This document shows positions 11,171 to 47,059 of a DNA stretch of 64,000 bases, piece after piece. Each line of letters starts with the position of its first letter. The stretch's first letter is position 1. The notes under the pieces were generated by a model. It had not been told where the DNA came from. It made no database searches and worked only from the letters and a program-made list of their open reading frames with translations. The position numbers were made by a program, and so were the translations under genes. Location of the stretch: the NCBI RefSeq assembly GCF_037975245.1, contig NC_092570.1, positions 12,315,001-12,379,000 of the forward strand, read 5' to 3'. Source of the DNA: Apostichopus japonicus (taxonomy: Eukaryota; Echinodermata; Holothuroidea; Aspidochirotida; Stichopodidae).

Positions 11171-13501
11171 TGGGTGTGAAGACTCGCACAAAAAGGAACG
11201 TCTGATGCCGGTAATTTGACCTAGTTTCGAATGAGGTGTAACAGAAGTGTTAAACACTACCATCGATCCCAGAAAATACACACACAGCTTGCTACCGTCG
11301 GTAATTAGACACTAGTGTGCAGTCAGTAAATACAGCTGCGGTCAATACCCACACACTCAAAATTAAGAATGTTTTGATGCAAGGCGCGGGGAGTGCCATT
11401 TCAGGTAATCTGGGAGGCACTTTTGGCAACAATTTTCTTGCTACGCTACCCGCCAACTGATGGTGGCGCTCCGCTGAGATCGTGTCATGTTGGTCCCTTT
11501 TAGGAAATGGCCCACCCACTGAAAGTTGCTTTAAGAAGGCCCTGGTATATACGCACATTATAGCATCACTATGTAACATCTGAAACGATACATGATGATT
11601 CTCGATGTTCCTCAACTGCTCCCCTCCCCCATTTAGGGAATCCACCAAGGCTACGGCACAGAAGTATCTTTATTTTATAAATAGTTCAGTTTCCGATAAA
11701 GTGAATGTGCCCAGAAACTCAATAGTGCTTATTAAAGGTACTTGGGGAGGGAGGATTTTTTTTTTGTGGTACGACACTTGCAAGAGATCGAATGTGATGC
11801 ATACGAATAATATTTATCCCTCAAGCGTCCACATCACGTCCCATGCACCCATCCACCCGTCTCAGTCTCACATAAATTTGATTCTTTTTAAGTCATCATG
11901 TTGTGTGTATGACCATCGACCAAGTTAACTATTATGACTATCAGTATTGATTCCAGATATTAGCATGTCTAAACTTGCTAAAAGTCGTCAAAAGTATTTT
12001 GCTAGAATTTCTGACTTGCCAACTTGGGGGATTATTGAAACAGACAATTAAATATCTCGGTGTGGGTAACTGAAATTTGAGCATGGGTGGCCATTGTCTG
12101 ACTTTCTGTATACATATTCGGGGGGGGGGGGGGACTGCTGACCTTGAAGGGTTGTTTACCTTCAAACTACTCGACGTTTCTTGGCAATATTTCATAACAA
12201 TAACAAACACACTTTGGTTTAATTATTGATCAATTCCATATTGGTAGGCTAAGGAACTGACTACTCTAACCAAATTTATATAGAGGCGTTATCAAGTTCT
12301 GTACACTGATATGCTCAGAGAACCATGATGTAGCTTGCTTTGTTATGAATTCTATGAGCTGCAGCCTCTTTTTCACTATTAAACACAAATTCAGTTTCCG
12401 ATTGCTGGCCTCTATTCTATATAAGTCTGCTTAATAGCCGAAACGATTTGCAGGCAATTATTACACTCTTCTACCGTAATCTTTCATTCAGCAGGATCCA
12501 TTCACTCTGGAAATCTCCGATGGCCTTTTTGCTCTGAGAATTGAAGGAGACAGTAAATAGAGATTAAACTCCCAAAAGACTACACAAGATACGGTAAATG
12601 TATATAATAGTGGTCTGAAGGTTTCATTGTTACTGAAGAGGATGGTAACAGGCGCCAGCATTTATCTCTCACTACCTTTAAACATTTTGACGTTAACGGT
12701 TTGATTAAGATGTGGCTCATTTTCTTTAGTGAAAGCGAAAACCTACAAACGTAGATTGGCAGGGTAAGTGAAAGCAAGTAGACCCAGCAGTCCCGGATTG
12801 TAGTATAGTATCTGACCGAGCGATGCAAGGCAATCAAGTATTTCTTCTTATAGGATAGAGCATGCTCAGCTTTAGTTGAACTAATTGTACAACTTTATTT
12901 CACCCACCAACGGATTTACTGCAACATTTAATCTCCCCAAATTACCACCGCCTTGTGTTGCTCACTTACAACGTCCGCTGTATAAGATCAACTGATTCAC
13001 AACCTGACGTAAAATGAAACGGTTCAGTTTTATAGTAAAGCAAATGTCACTCGTGTCATATCATTGTAACTTTATCAGATAACTTTATCATAACATTATA
13101 ACTGTAACTTCTTTGATTGGATCACCCGCAAGCAGACAACCCCATCTATTCGCTCTCCCTGCCCGACTCATCCCACTAATAAAAAAAAATCAAATCGAGA
13201 ACATTAAAAATAATATTAAATAATAAAAGTAGGGATTGATACACGACAGTGGAAAAGTGTCCTGAGTAGCTTCAGCTGAACTCGTATCAAACTGACTGAA
13301 TTGTTAGGTACAGGCCGTTTCAATCTAGCTGCACGATTATATGTGAACTGGCATGTAGATCATATCTCTGATTCTTATCCGTATACGTTTCATTACTGTC
13401 TGCATTTTATAGCGACACACACAAAAAACTTCACTTGCAAGCAACGGAAAGTTAACATTTGCAGATGGCGGCACGCGGTTTGGGGCGAGTCTTCAATGCC
13501 T
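11171..13501 (+). mobile_element. TTAA-flanked MITE split by ~2 kb of foreign sequence
   Basis: The left part (11171 to about 11354) and right part (about 13386 to 13501) match the two ends of the 364-bp MITE in order and orientation. TTAA flanks both outer ends (11167-11170 and 13502-13505). About 65 bp of the normal interior is replaced by ~2.03 kb, which includes a ~105-bp module at 11390-11490 shared with the hAT-type elements. It could be a nested insertion with a deletion or a longer ancestral family member; no transposase ORF is visible. Confidence 0.7.
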
Positions 13502-13505
13502 TTAA

Positions 13506-14809
13506 GGCCCGTGCTCCAGGATCTTCCAATGAGGAATCAGTAGAAGATCAAACTCTGCCTCAGAATGTATTGCTATTAAAAATATGTAACATTAACATAA
13601 ATCGATTTTCGTCTGCACCCTTCGAAAACAAGGGATAAGTTTTAAGTTTACTTTTAGAAAACTCTCGCGACCAACCAACGTTTATTCGCGACCTATATTT
13701 TGGTTCGTACCGTCTGCGTATTTTGCGGAACGTCGGTTTAATAAAATCAGATACCTGCAGTTTGCCGGGAGTTTTCTCAATAATGTTACCGATAAGGTTA
13801 TATACTTTCTCCATCGTCTAATACCCTCCACGAATTGTAAGGCAAATGTTTTCATATCGAAACGTTCAGGAGCCATCGAATTGTTAAAATGTTTACGTAG
13901 TGATGACAAAAATGTTTTTCTAAATCAATTGTCAACTACATATTTCTACACAATACAGAAATTGTCGAATGATTACCTGTTGGATTTAGACAACTATACA
14001 ATTTGCCCCCCCCCCCCAAAAAAAAAAAATTACTAGTCAATTTCTATGCAATTCAGTTCTGTAACATGTACTTTAACTCGCTCATTAAGAAATTTTGCAA
14101 TTTGATATTTTGTTAAAATTTGATCAATTCCTGACTATTTTAATGGGATAAATTTACCATTATGTCGCAAATGGTGAATGAACTACATTTACAGTTAGCA
14201 TATTAACACCCTGTTGCAATTGTTTAATCAAAAAGATTCCATAAGATCCTTTCAGCATGTTTCCAGAAAATTACTAAAGTACGCACTTTAAGTTAACTGA
14301 ACAATTTATCGTTTTGCTGAAAATGTTAAAATCTTTAAATTGGTGAGTAATCATTTATTATTTTCCAACTTAAACGAAGGGCTGATTAGGTAACTTGATA
14401 AATGCACAAAATTTATCAATATATGAGTCTAATTTTTAACAAGTTAAGCGAAAAATTAGTCTTTTTAGTTGTTATTATATGGCAAAGACATCTTAACATT
14501 TTGAAAGCACCCAAATGTTTCCACTTCTAAGACTTTCGAGGACCGAATCACAGCTTCGTTTGATTGGCATGACTCCTTTAATGTTTATAATATTTCATGA
14601 AATTTACTGGTGTGAGAAATTCCTTCCAGCCTAAGTACTTATTGTCCGCTGTGAGACAGCAATGATTCTATGCGTATCATCTGTTAAAATAAGAGGCAGA
14701 GCCTTCTCACACGTCTTTACATTTACCCCTGATCATTGTTAACGTATATCACACCCATGCACAGAGGTGTGCACAATTCAATCAGTCACTCCCAGGGCAC
14801 TTCAGTGTG
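13506..14809. other. Intergenic, no gene seen
   Basis: AT-rich unique sequence with a C-run followed by an A-run near 14005-14030. No exon-like ORF. Confidence 0.5.
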
Positions 14810-14821
14810 TCACATATCAGA

Positions 14822-15018
14822 GTTGGGGACTCGAGTCAGGGACTCGGACTCGAGTCCGACTCGAGTCGCAAATTTTAGGACTTGAGACTCGACTCGAGAC
14901 TCGGCTGTCAGAGACTTGGGACTTGACTTGAGACTTGCCCAAAAAGTTAGCAAAGACTTGGGACTTGACTTGAGACTTGCCTTCAAAAGACTCGGTTTTT
15001 CTACTAGAGACTTGTTTG
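14822..15018 (+). repeat. GACTTGAGACTTG subterminal repeats, left end of element A
   Basis: Units vary between CTTGAG and CTCGAG, with an inverted GACTCGAGTCCGACTCGAGTC at the extreme end. The corresponding right-end array is at 17872-18052 in the same orientation. Confidence 0.85.
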
Positions 15019-15189
15019 TATTTCACAATTTTCTAATCATTAAATAAGTTCATAAGTTGATATCGATAATAAATAATTATGGTTTCGTGTACGCTCGAAT
15101 TACGAGCCCCCAACGACGACTACAGGCGTTACCATAACCATAAGCGTAGGAGGCGGGGGGGGGGCAGGGGGGCAGACTGCCCCCAAAAT

Positions 15190-15223
15190 TTCCAGAGGAC
15201 AAGAAATTCGGACAAAAGTCCTG

Positions 15224-15301
<78 letters not shown>

Positions 15302-15363
15302 TTTTTCTCCTCTTAGGCTGCCCGAATTTTTCAGGACTTTTGCCCGAATTTCTTGTCCTCTGG

Positions 15364-15412
<49 letters not shown>
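15190..15412. repeat. Two (AT)n tracts with inverted flanks
   Basis: AT tracts at 15227-15300 and 15366-15411 are joined by a 65-bp spacer. CCAGAGGACAAGAAATTCGG at 15192 is inverted at about 15340-15363, so the whole block could form a hairpin arm. TTGCCCGAAT recurs again just downstream (15424). Confidence 0.9.
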
Positions 15413-15413
<1 letters not shown>

Positions 15414-15589
15414 GCAGTAGCTTGCCCGAATCTTTTTCAAATTTTTGCCCGACAATTCCATGATTTTCTTTATTTAGCATCATGATGCCCGAATATTTCC
15501 GTGTAACACCACCTTAAACGCAGTTCATCTGGGCTACAACGCTTTTTGCACGATAATTTTTTTCTAACTAGTCAATTGTATACCTGGAC

Positions 15590-17075
15590 CAAGGGCGGCG
15601 GAACCGGGGGCAGGTTAAAACTGTGCCTTTATTCTACATAAAAATTGAGGTGCATGCCTCAAGTTAGCAAGAGGCCAGGGAACCAGAATGAACACTCGGG
15701 AAGGGCCGTTTCCGGCCATCTGAGGGGTTTGTAAAACCCAAAATTTTCTAGTACGCTCCGCGCCAACCGATGGTCGCGCTCCGCTCAGATAGTCGTGCAT
15801 ACAACTTTGCAAATCCTGGCTAAGCCCGTGACTTTTAATGAATTTCTGTGGGTCAAACTCAAAGCTATTTCGAATGGAAAAAGTTTGTTAAGATATTAAC
15901 AAGAAAAAAAACTCTAATTCGGAAGATTCCTACATTAGCAACTAGCAGGCGCGGCGGAACGGGAACATTATTGGGGGGGGGGGGGGGGGCTAATGTGTGG
16001 AGACTATCTAGGCGGAGCGCCACCATCAGTTGGAGCGGAGCGTAAAGGGAAATTTTTGGGTTTTTCAAACCCCCAGATGGCCGGAAACGGCACTTCCCGA
16101 GTGTTTTATGCTGCGAATACCTGGCCCTAAAATATGGGTCTCAGGCCTGCAATTTCTCAGATTGCACGTACAATTCTTTAAAAATATTGTAATTTGTATT
16201 CGATGGTGTTTTAAGAGAGAAGCTATTACTCGTAGTGTACTCGCAAAGACGTTTTTGAGTGTAGTAAATTACTACTTGCAATTAAATGCGATAATTACAT
16301 AAATGTCATAAGAAAAAACAGAAAGCATTTCTTAATGTCAACAAATGGGAAATTCCAAAACCATGTGCAGTTGCCAACAAATTTCTATCAACAAAGCACT
16401 GATATATCCTTCAGGGGATGTTGGAGTACTGGCTGAAATTTGGCAAGTCAATGGCCTAAGACGAAGTTGTGTTGCGCTTACCGGTACTCACTCTCACTGC
16501 TTCCACTTTTCACGGGGCGTGGAGACGCGGTTGGGGTGACAATGTGGTTATATAGCCAGGGGACGGGCCGAGGGTCCCCCCAGCATTTACTAAAATTATT
16601 ACTCCTACATAGTATACGTGTGCATCGGACATGTCGACAAGTATGCATTGAAAAATGGGCAGATGCACGTTTTGGAGCCTTGGTAAATATTGGGGGGGGG
16701 GGGGGCTTATCATGCATTTGCCCCCTCAACTTTTTCATTGGGGGGGGGGCTGAGCCCCCCAAGCCCCACCGGTTCCGCCGCCACTGGCAACTAGCATGAT
16801 TTCACCACCTTTTGTCTCAAAAGAAAACTTGTTCCTTGTTTCCCAATTTGCGCATTGGATATTGCAGTGCTAGTATGCATATTTTCCTTTAAGGGGGGGG
16901 GGGGGGGGGCGTTGATGGAGTGATGAAATAAGATAGTGACAAATAAGATAATACAATAAGAGTTATAAAGGGTACTAAATATAAGGCTGCATCAGTCCAA
17001 TCGAATTTCTGCAAAGTGCCCTTTGATGTCGGTGCCCCCCCCCCCCCCAGATTAAAAGTGCTTCCGCCGCCCTTG
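15590..17075. mobile_element. hAT-type element B (third level)
   Basis: The ends are CAAGGGCGGCGGAAC and the complement of CAAGGGCGGCGGAAG, flanked by the perfect 8-bp duplication ACCTGGAC at 15582-15589 and 17076-17083. The ~105-bp module is at 15698-15800, in the opposite orientation to that in element C. Element C is nested inside. Non-coding. Confidence 0.87.
15946..16786. mobile_element. hAT-type element C (innermost, 841 bp)
   Basis: The ends are CAGGCGCGGCGGAAC and the complement of CAGTGGCGGCGGAAC, flanked by the perfect 8-bp duplication GCAACTAG at 15938-15945 and 16787-16794. G-runs lie next to both ends, and the ~105-bp module is at 15999-16100. As the innermost element it must be the youngest insertion of the nest. 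Confidence 0.87.
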
Positions 17076-17871
17076 ACCTGGACATCCCCAACATGAGTGT
17101 ATAAAAGAAACATTTTCTTTTTCATGGATGGTGGGGAGGGGGGGGGGGAGTGCCTACAAGCCTAGAAGTACAGGTTTATCGTATTCTTTGTTATATTTTA
17201 TACTTTTTTGTGAGACAAATTGCAGTCTCACCCGACACAGCGACATTATCCCGCCTACGTGTCGTTGAACAATGTATGTTTTTCTGGAGGTAGCTGAGTA
17301 CTGTGTTAAAATAATAAATAAGGTAACTAACTAGGAGCTTAAAAAATATACTGTCCCATTTTTCCCCCGAAGTTCAAAGTGATTTTACCATTTTTTCTTC
17401 TTCTAATTTACCAATTTTTTTGGGAAGTGTAAATTTCTAAAACGTGAGATTATAAAATAAAGAATGTTTAGATGCAACTTGCAAGGCCTCAGAAGTGCCG
17501 TTTCCGGCAATCTGAGAGGCATTGTGTGCCAAAAATTTTCTTGTACGCTACGCGCCAACTGATGGTGGCGCTCCGATTAGATAGTGTCACGGGAACTTTC
17601 GGGCACAAAAAGTTCTGCCCCCCCAAACTGAAATGGTCCCGTACGCCTATGACCATAACTACCATTGGCTTGGTTGAATATTCCATCCAGGGCTGCTGTT
17701 TGGCTGAAACTGTTGGCCTTTTTCAATAAAACAGTGGCTAGCAAATTTTGAGGTAATTTGTTCCGTGGCGTGTGCCCCGGTTTTGCTATTCGGCTGTTTA
17801 ATTTATACCACATAATTCCTGGAACACTGTTACATTATTCGTAGCCTGCATCATTGTATTCAAACTTCAAA

Positions 17872-18052
17872 GACTTGAGACTTGACTTGGGACTTGCTCA
17901 TAGGGACTTGAGACTTGACTCGAGACTCGACCTCCAAAGACTTGAGACTTGACTTGAGACTCGCTCAAAATTTTCATGGTGACTTGAGACTTGACTTGAG
18001 ACTTGCTGGTAAAGACTTGAGACTTGACTTGAGACTTGCAGCTAGGGACTTG
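17872..18052 (+). repeat. GACTTGAGACTTG subterminal repeats, right end of element A
   Basis: At least five GACTTGAGACTTGACTTGAGACTTG-like units separated by short spacers, matching the left-end array of the same element. Confidence 0.88.
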
Positions 18053-18072
18053 TTGACAACTCTGTCACATAT

Positions 18073-20667
18073 ACGTGTCCCCGGAGGAAATCCAATAGGT
18101 TGCAGCCACAAGCTGGCGCAAGCACTATATTTACAAGTTACCCTCCCAGGTAACTATACACCTGAGTGCTGCGAGGCAATGAAGATAAAGTGCCTTATCC
18201 AAGAACACAAAGTAAAGATCTGGCCTCGACTCAAAGCGGCAATTCTTAGATGGCAAGTCTATAATCTGATTTGCTCTCTTTCTGTATTACAGTATTTCTC
18301 AACCTTAGTCGATGGGGTGGGAGGTGCTGCAGATGGGGACTGTCTTCTCCTATTGTCCAAGAGAACAAAGCCGATGGCGTATGGCTTTGGTATTGCGATG
18401 GGGATGCTTATGAGAATGGGCAGGGCGAGAAAGGGACCATGCTGATGTATGCAAACATTGTAACCTTGCATGTAGACCTAATTATAGAACAAATTTATAG
18501 CCTAAATATGCCTCAAAAATGCACCATTTCATCTATTATAAAATCAATTTGGTCACACCTGTGCTACCATACCTACTCCAATGTTGTGAGAATCCCTCAA
18601 CATTAAGGAAGGCCACAGATTTCCCTAGAGGTTAACTTTCAAGCAATGCAATGTCTGATGGATATCCTGAAGTACTAACGAAAATCATGAACATCACCTC
18701 CGGAGGCAGTTATTTTATGACACTAATACATGCAGGAAAGCTGATTTGCTTGTAACTTACACTTCACAGGTGGTGATCCAACTAAGTTAAGCTCCTTTTA
18801 GCTCATATGGAGGTAACCTCAGGATTCCTTGGTTTTCTACCCCAACCTGTGTCACCCTCTATCAAAATCCTGGCTATGCTACTGGAGGTTGGAACCCTAT
18901 GGCATTTTCAAGATACATGCTAGAGCTTCAGAATACGTCATTAAATTATCTTTTGGCATGATATTTGACTAAGAGACAGAGTGGGTGAGGTTTGGGGCAA
19001 ACATAGTGGTGAACATCCTTCAGCTTTATCATTACTGTACACCCATCATCATCATAGTACTATATTATGTTGCAAAACAATTCTAACAACACAAAACTAT
19101 CAGAAAAAACAAAGTAATCAACATGACATCATCTGTGTTAGGTGTTATTCATGTCTAGGATGACAAGCAATATGTACTAATGACAACTAATAACATTACT
19201 TCTACTTATATAGGAAATGAAACAGTCACAACATAGGAAGATATAATTATTCTCTAATGAGGATTAGTAAGGTGTCCACTTAAAGGGGAACTGTGTACTA
19301 CGTTGGCTTATATCAGAATGATTCTCACAACAAATGTTGCTAACTTCCCTCTCTTTTACTTCGCGTGCAAAGGGGCAGTAAAGACCTCAACAGTTTGACT
19401 TGTCTTACAACACAACATTGTGTTATTGGATGGTACCTGAGATGGGAACATAATACTATGAAAGTCACCCCAGATGTAACCATAATGCTATGCATATAAG
19501 ATGCATCTGTCAAACCTGTTGTAATCCATTTTTCCCTCAGCCAAACATGTTCTTTTCACTTCATTCAACACTGTCCTTGACAGCTGTTATTCTACAACTG
19601 CCATTTGAAGCATTAAAAATCATATTTTTCAATTGAGTTTTAAACTTCATCTGAGGAAGTGAACTAATGGTTAAGTTATTACACTATATAGTTTAGTAAT
19701 TTTAATTGATGAACGTAAGTTGTATTATGGGTCGTTTCTCAAAAATTTAAAGTTTGATAGAATTACAGCCAAGACTGATAGCTGTGCTTTTAACAGTTTA
19801 TATTGTATCATAATTAATGCTGTGTCTAATCCACCCTTTAAGTAAACACAAAATAAAGTTTTCTTTACCTAAGTAAACAAATATAACACATGCAGTGGTC
19901 AGCTAATACTTACTCGACTGTTACTAATAAATTCTCATAGAAAAGTTTGGAAAAAGAGCTTGTAAATTTGTAGTTAAATATCAAGGTAATGTTTACATAT
20001 GTAAAGTGATAGCACATAACAACATGATTGTAAATATTTGAAAATTACTTAATAGGAATGATATAAATTTTTATCTATATCAAATGATATAAATTTACAA
20101 TAAATATAATAGAAAATTTTTACGAATATTAATTACAGCCATTTCTTATGCACACATACAATTTTTCCCCCCAATTATCACTAAAATCAAAATAGCTTCA
20201 CAGAATCTCACCTTGGTTAGATATGGTAAAAGCCAAAGAGAAGCGATGGAGAACAATTTTGGTAGAAAAGAACAACATGAAAACATTTCAAACCCAAATT
20301 TTGCCGAAAACGATTTTCTGGCAATATAGTGCTTGTCGAGTGAAAGATTAGGTTGTCTGTACATAGAATGTCTACACATGTAGTAGAGAGAAAACCAGCA
20401 GAAGTCCTTCCTCCCCCCCCCCCCAACCTGCCCCCAACTGTTCCATGCCTACTTCATATTGTTAGCTAAATAAACATTAAACTATGAATAAGATACAACC
20501 TCAGAATTCCTCCAACTAACGAAATAAAACTATGACTTTCATCCCAGGATACTGCAGCTTTCAATATCTAAATAGTTCATATGTTTGCTCCACTTTGAAG
20601 GCTAAACAAGAAGAGAAGTAAGTATAATGGAGGAGTAAACCGACATTAAGTGTGCCATGCCCTTGAA
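18073..20667. other. Intergenic / probable ANKRD42 3' UTR on minus strand
   Basis: No other gene is recognised. The part closest to 20668 should hold the ANKRD42 3' UTR, but no canonical polyadenylation signal could be placed with confidence. A C-run is at 20412-20426. Confidence 0.4.
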
Positions 20668-45316
<24,649 letters not shown>

Positions 45317-45476
45317 CGTAAATTCTTCGCTAGCTGAACAACCAGGCGAAACTATTTCAGATAACAGATGGCGCTATATCATATCTCGTACACAGATATA
45401 TTACTTTAACTGTGATATCATATACACACTATTATACAGCGTGTGATAATAATGATCAATCACTTGGAGGAAGTTA
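45317..45476 (-). promoter_or_regulatory. ANKRD42 5' UTR / core promoter interval
   Basis: Only 160 bp separate the ANKRD42 start codon from the foldback element, so the 5' UTR and promoter must lie here, inside the element, or farther upstream across an untranslated exon. No TATA box is clearly placed. CAGATGGCGCT at 45366-45376 resembles a YY1-type motif; this is a weak observation. Confidence 0.35.
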
Positions 45477-47057
45477 CGGAGAGCCAAACGTTCCATAAAT
45501 GTCGAAAAAGAAAGTGAAGTGTCCAAGTTAATATATAAATGTCCAATTCGATATCAACATGTTACAATTCGATATCAACATGTTACAACTCCATATGAAC
45601 ATGTCGAAACAAAATACAATATGCCATTGCGTCTATCAACATGTCAAATTCAGCATCAGCATGTCGAAAACTTGTAACAGCATGACACGTACTACACTGG
45701 TCATGTCAACATGCTATATTTACGTCGTGCTATAATTTTGGCACTTCGGCGCGCGCCAACGTTTCGTATATGTCGAGATTTATTTCAGTATGTCCAAAAC
45801 TTGTGTCAGCATGTTGAGAGAAGGAAATAAAATCTTCAAGCCAATGGGATCACGTTGATGACTTTGTGCGAGATAATATTTGCCGGACCTTTGCACACCA
45901 TCCCACGTACCATCAGAGTAAGAATTTGCGTTGAATTAATATTATGAACAAAGTCGGCCTGGACGTTCGGCATCGATACCGACAAGGGTGAGGAGTTGAC
46001 AGGCTAGTTAACTATACCACAAAACTGCTAATTCCCAGTTCCATCGATGCTAAATACACCGTACACATCCGTTCACTGGTCAGTCTGTTCCCCCTTTCTC
46101 AAATTACAATTTCAGCATAGGCTACATTCAAATTTGCCGATAAACACGCCGCCACATGCCTTGTTGATCCATTCGTGAGTCATTAGACGCGGACACTAAC
46201 AGTAACATGGTAATAATTGAAAGTTTGTAAGAATATTCTTGGGGAAGTTTCACTAGGCCCCTTTCTCCCTTTGATCCAGTCCGTGCTCTGTCTTTGGGAT
46301 TTACTTCAACTAAGTTCTACTTGTATATTTAGCCTATGCTAAGTTAGGCAATGCCTAGACTAAGGCTAAAGTTAGGGTATACATTCTCTTATTTCTAACG
46401 TTGCCTCTAGACGAGTTCGGAGGCGTGGTGCTATCGAAAGCATGGTTTTCTCTGACGCATTGGTTTATTTCTCCAACCAAACGCGGTATGGAAGAAAAAG
46501 TTTCTTGCAAAACATTCATTATGAATGATTATATTAAATGAACTGCTTTGTTTGGACAAAGCTTTGGCGCGACTAATACGAATAAGGGCTTGAAGATATT
46601 CTCAATGGTATATTTTTCACCTACTGCAGCAGTTTAAAACGTATATTCAACCATAGTACCGTGTGAACGACACGAACCATGTGCAACGTTGTCATGGCAA
46701 TACTTCACTACTCTTCGCTCACCATGCTGACACAAGTTTTGGACATACTGAAATAAATCTCGACATATACGAAACGTTGGCGCGCCGAAGTGCCAAAATT
46801 ATAGCACGACGTAAATATAGCATGTTGACATGACCAGTGTAGTACGTGTCATGCTGTTACAAGTTTTCGACATGCTGATGTTGAATTTGACATGTTGATA
46901 GACGCAATGGCATATTGTATTTTGTTTCGACATGTTCATATGGAATTGTAACATGCTGATATCGAATTGTAACATGTTGATATCGAATTGGACATATATA
47001 TATTAACTTGGACACTTCACTTTCTTTTTCGACATTTATGGAACGTTTGGCTCTCCG
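45477..47057. mobile_element. Foldback element with ~335-bp near-perfect inverted arms
   Basis: Left arm 45477-45814 is nearly identical, reversed, to right arm 46723-47057; both start CGGAGAGCCAAACGTTCCAT and are flanked by TA (45475-45476 and 47058-47059). The arms carry repeated ATCAACATGT/ACATGTCGAAA motifs. The ~0.9-kb interior is non-coding. A TA duplication would fit the Tc1-mariner group, but two bases are weak evidence. Confidence 0.85.
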
Positions 47058-47059
47058 TA

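Larger units (their letters stand above)
15139..17651. mobile_element. hAT-type element D (second level)
   Basis: The left end is CATAAGCGTAGGAGGCGG and the right end is the complement of CATAGGCGTACGGGAC. The perfect 8-bp duplication ACCATAAC lies at 15131-15138 and 17652-17659. A G-run follows the end on each side. Contains AT microsatellites, the ~105-bp shared module at 17490-17590 and, nested, element B. No transposase ORF. Confidence 0.85.
14818..18064. mobile_element. hAT element A (outermost of a four-level nest)
   Basis: The ends are CAGAGTTG and CAACTCTG, with the perfect 8-bp duplication TCACATAT at 14810-14817 and 18065-18072. Both ends carry long subterminal arrays of GACTTGAGACTTG units. 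About 2.5 kb of its 3.25 kb is later insertion (15139-17651 plus duplication), leaving a non-coding core of roughly 0.7 kb. The 8-bp duplication and CAG-type end indicate hAT. Confidence 0.87.

Noticed and set aside
15077..15461. IYIYIY-repeat ORFs
   Set aside because: Translation of (AT)n tracts; the same applies at 52442-52696 and 52937-53131.
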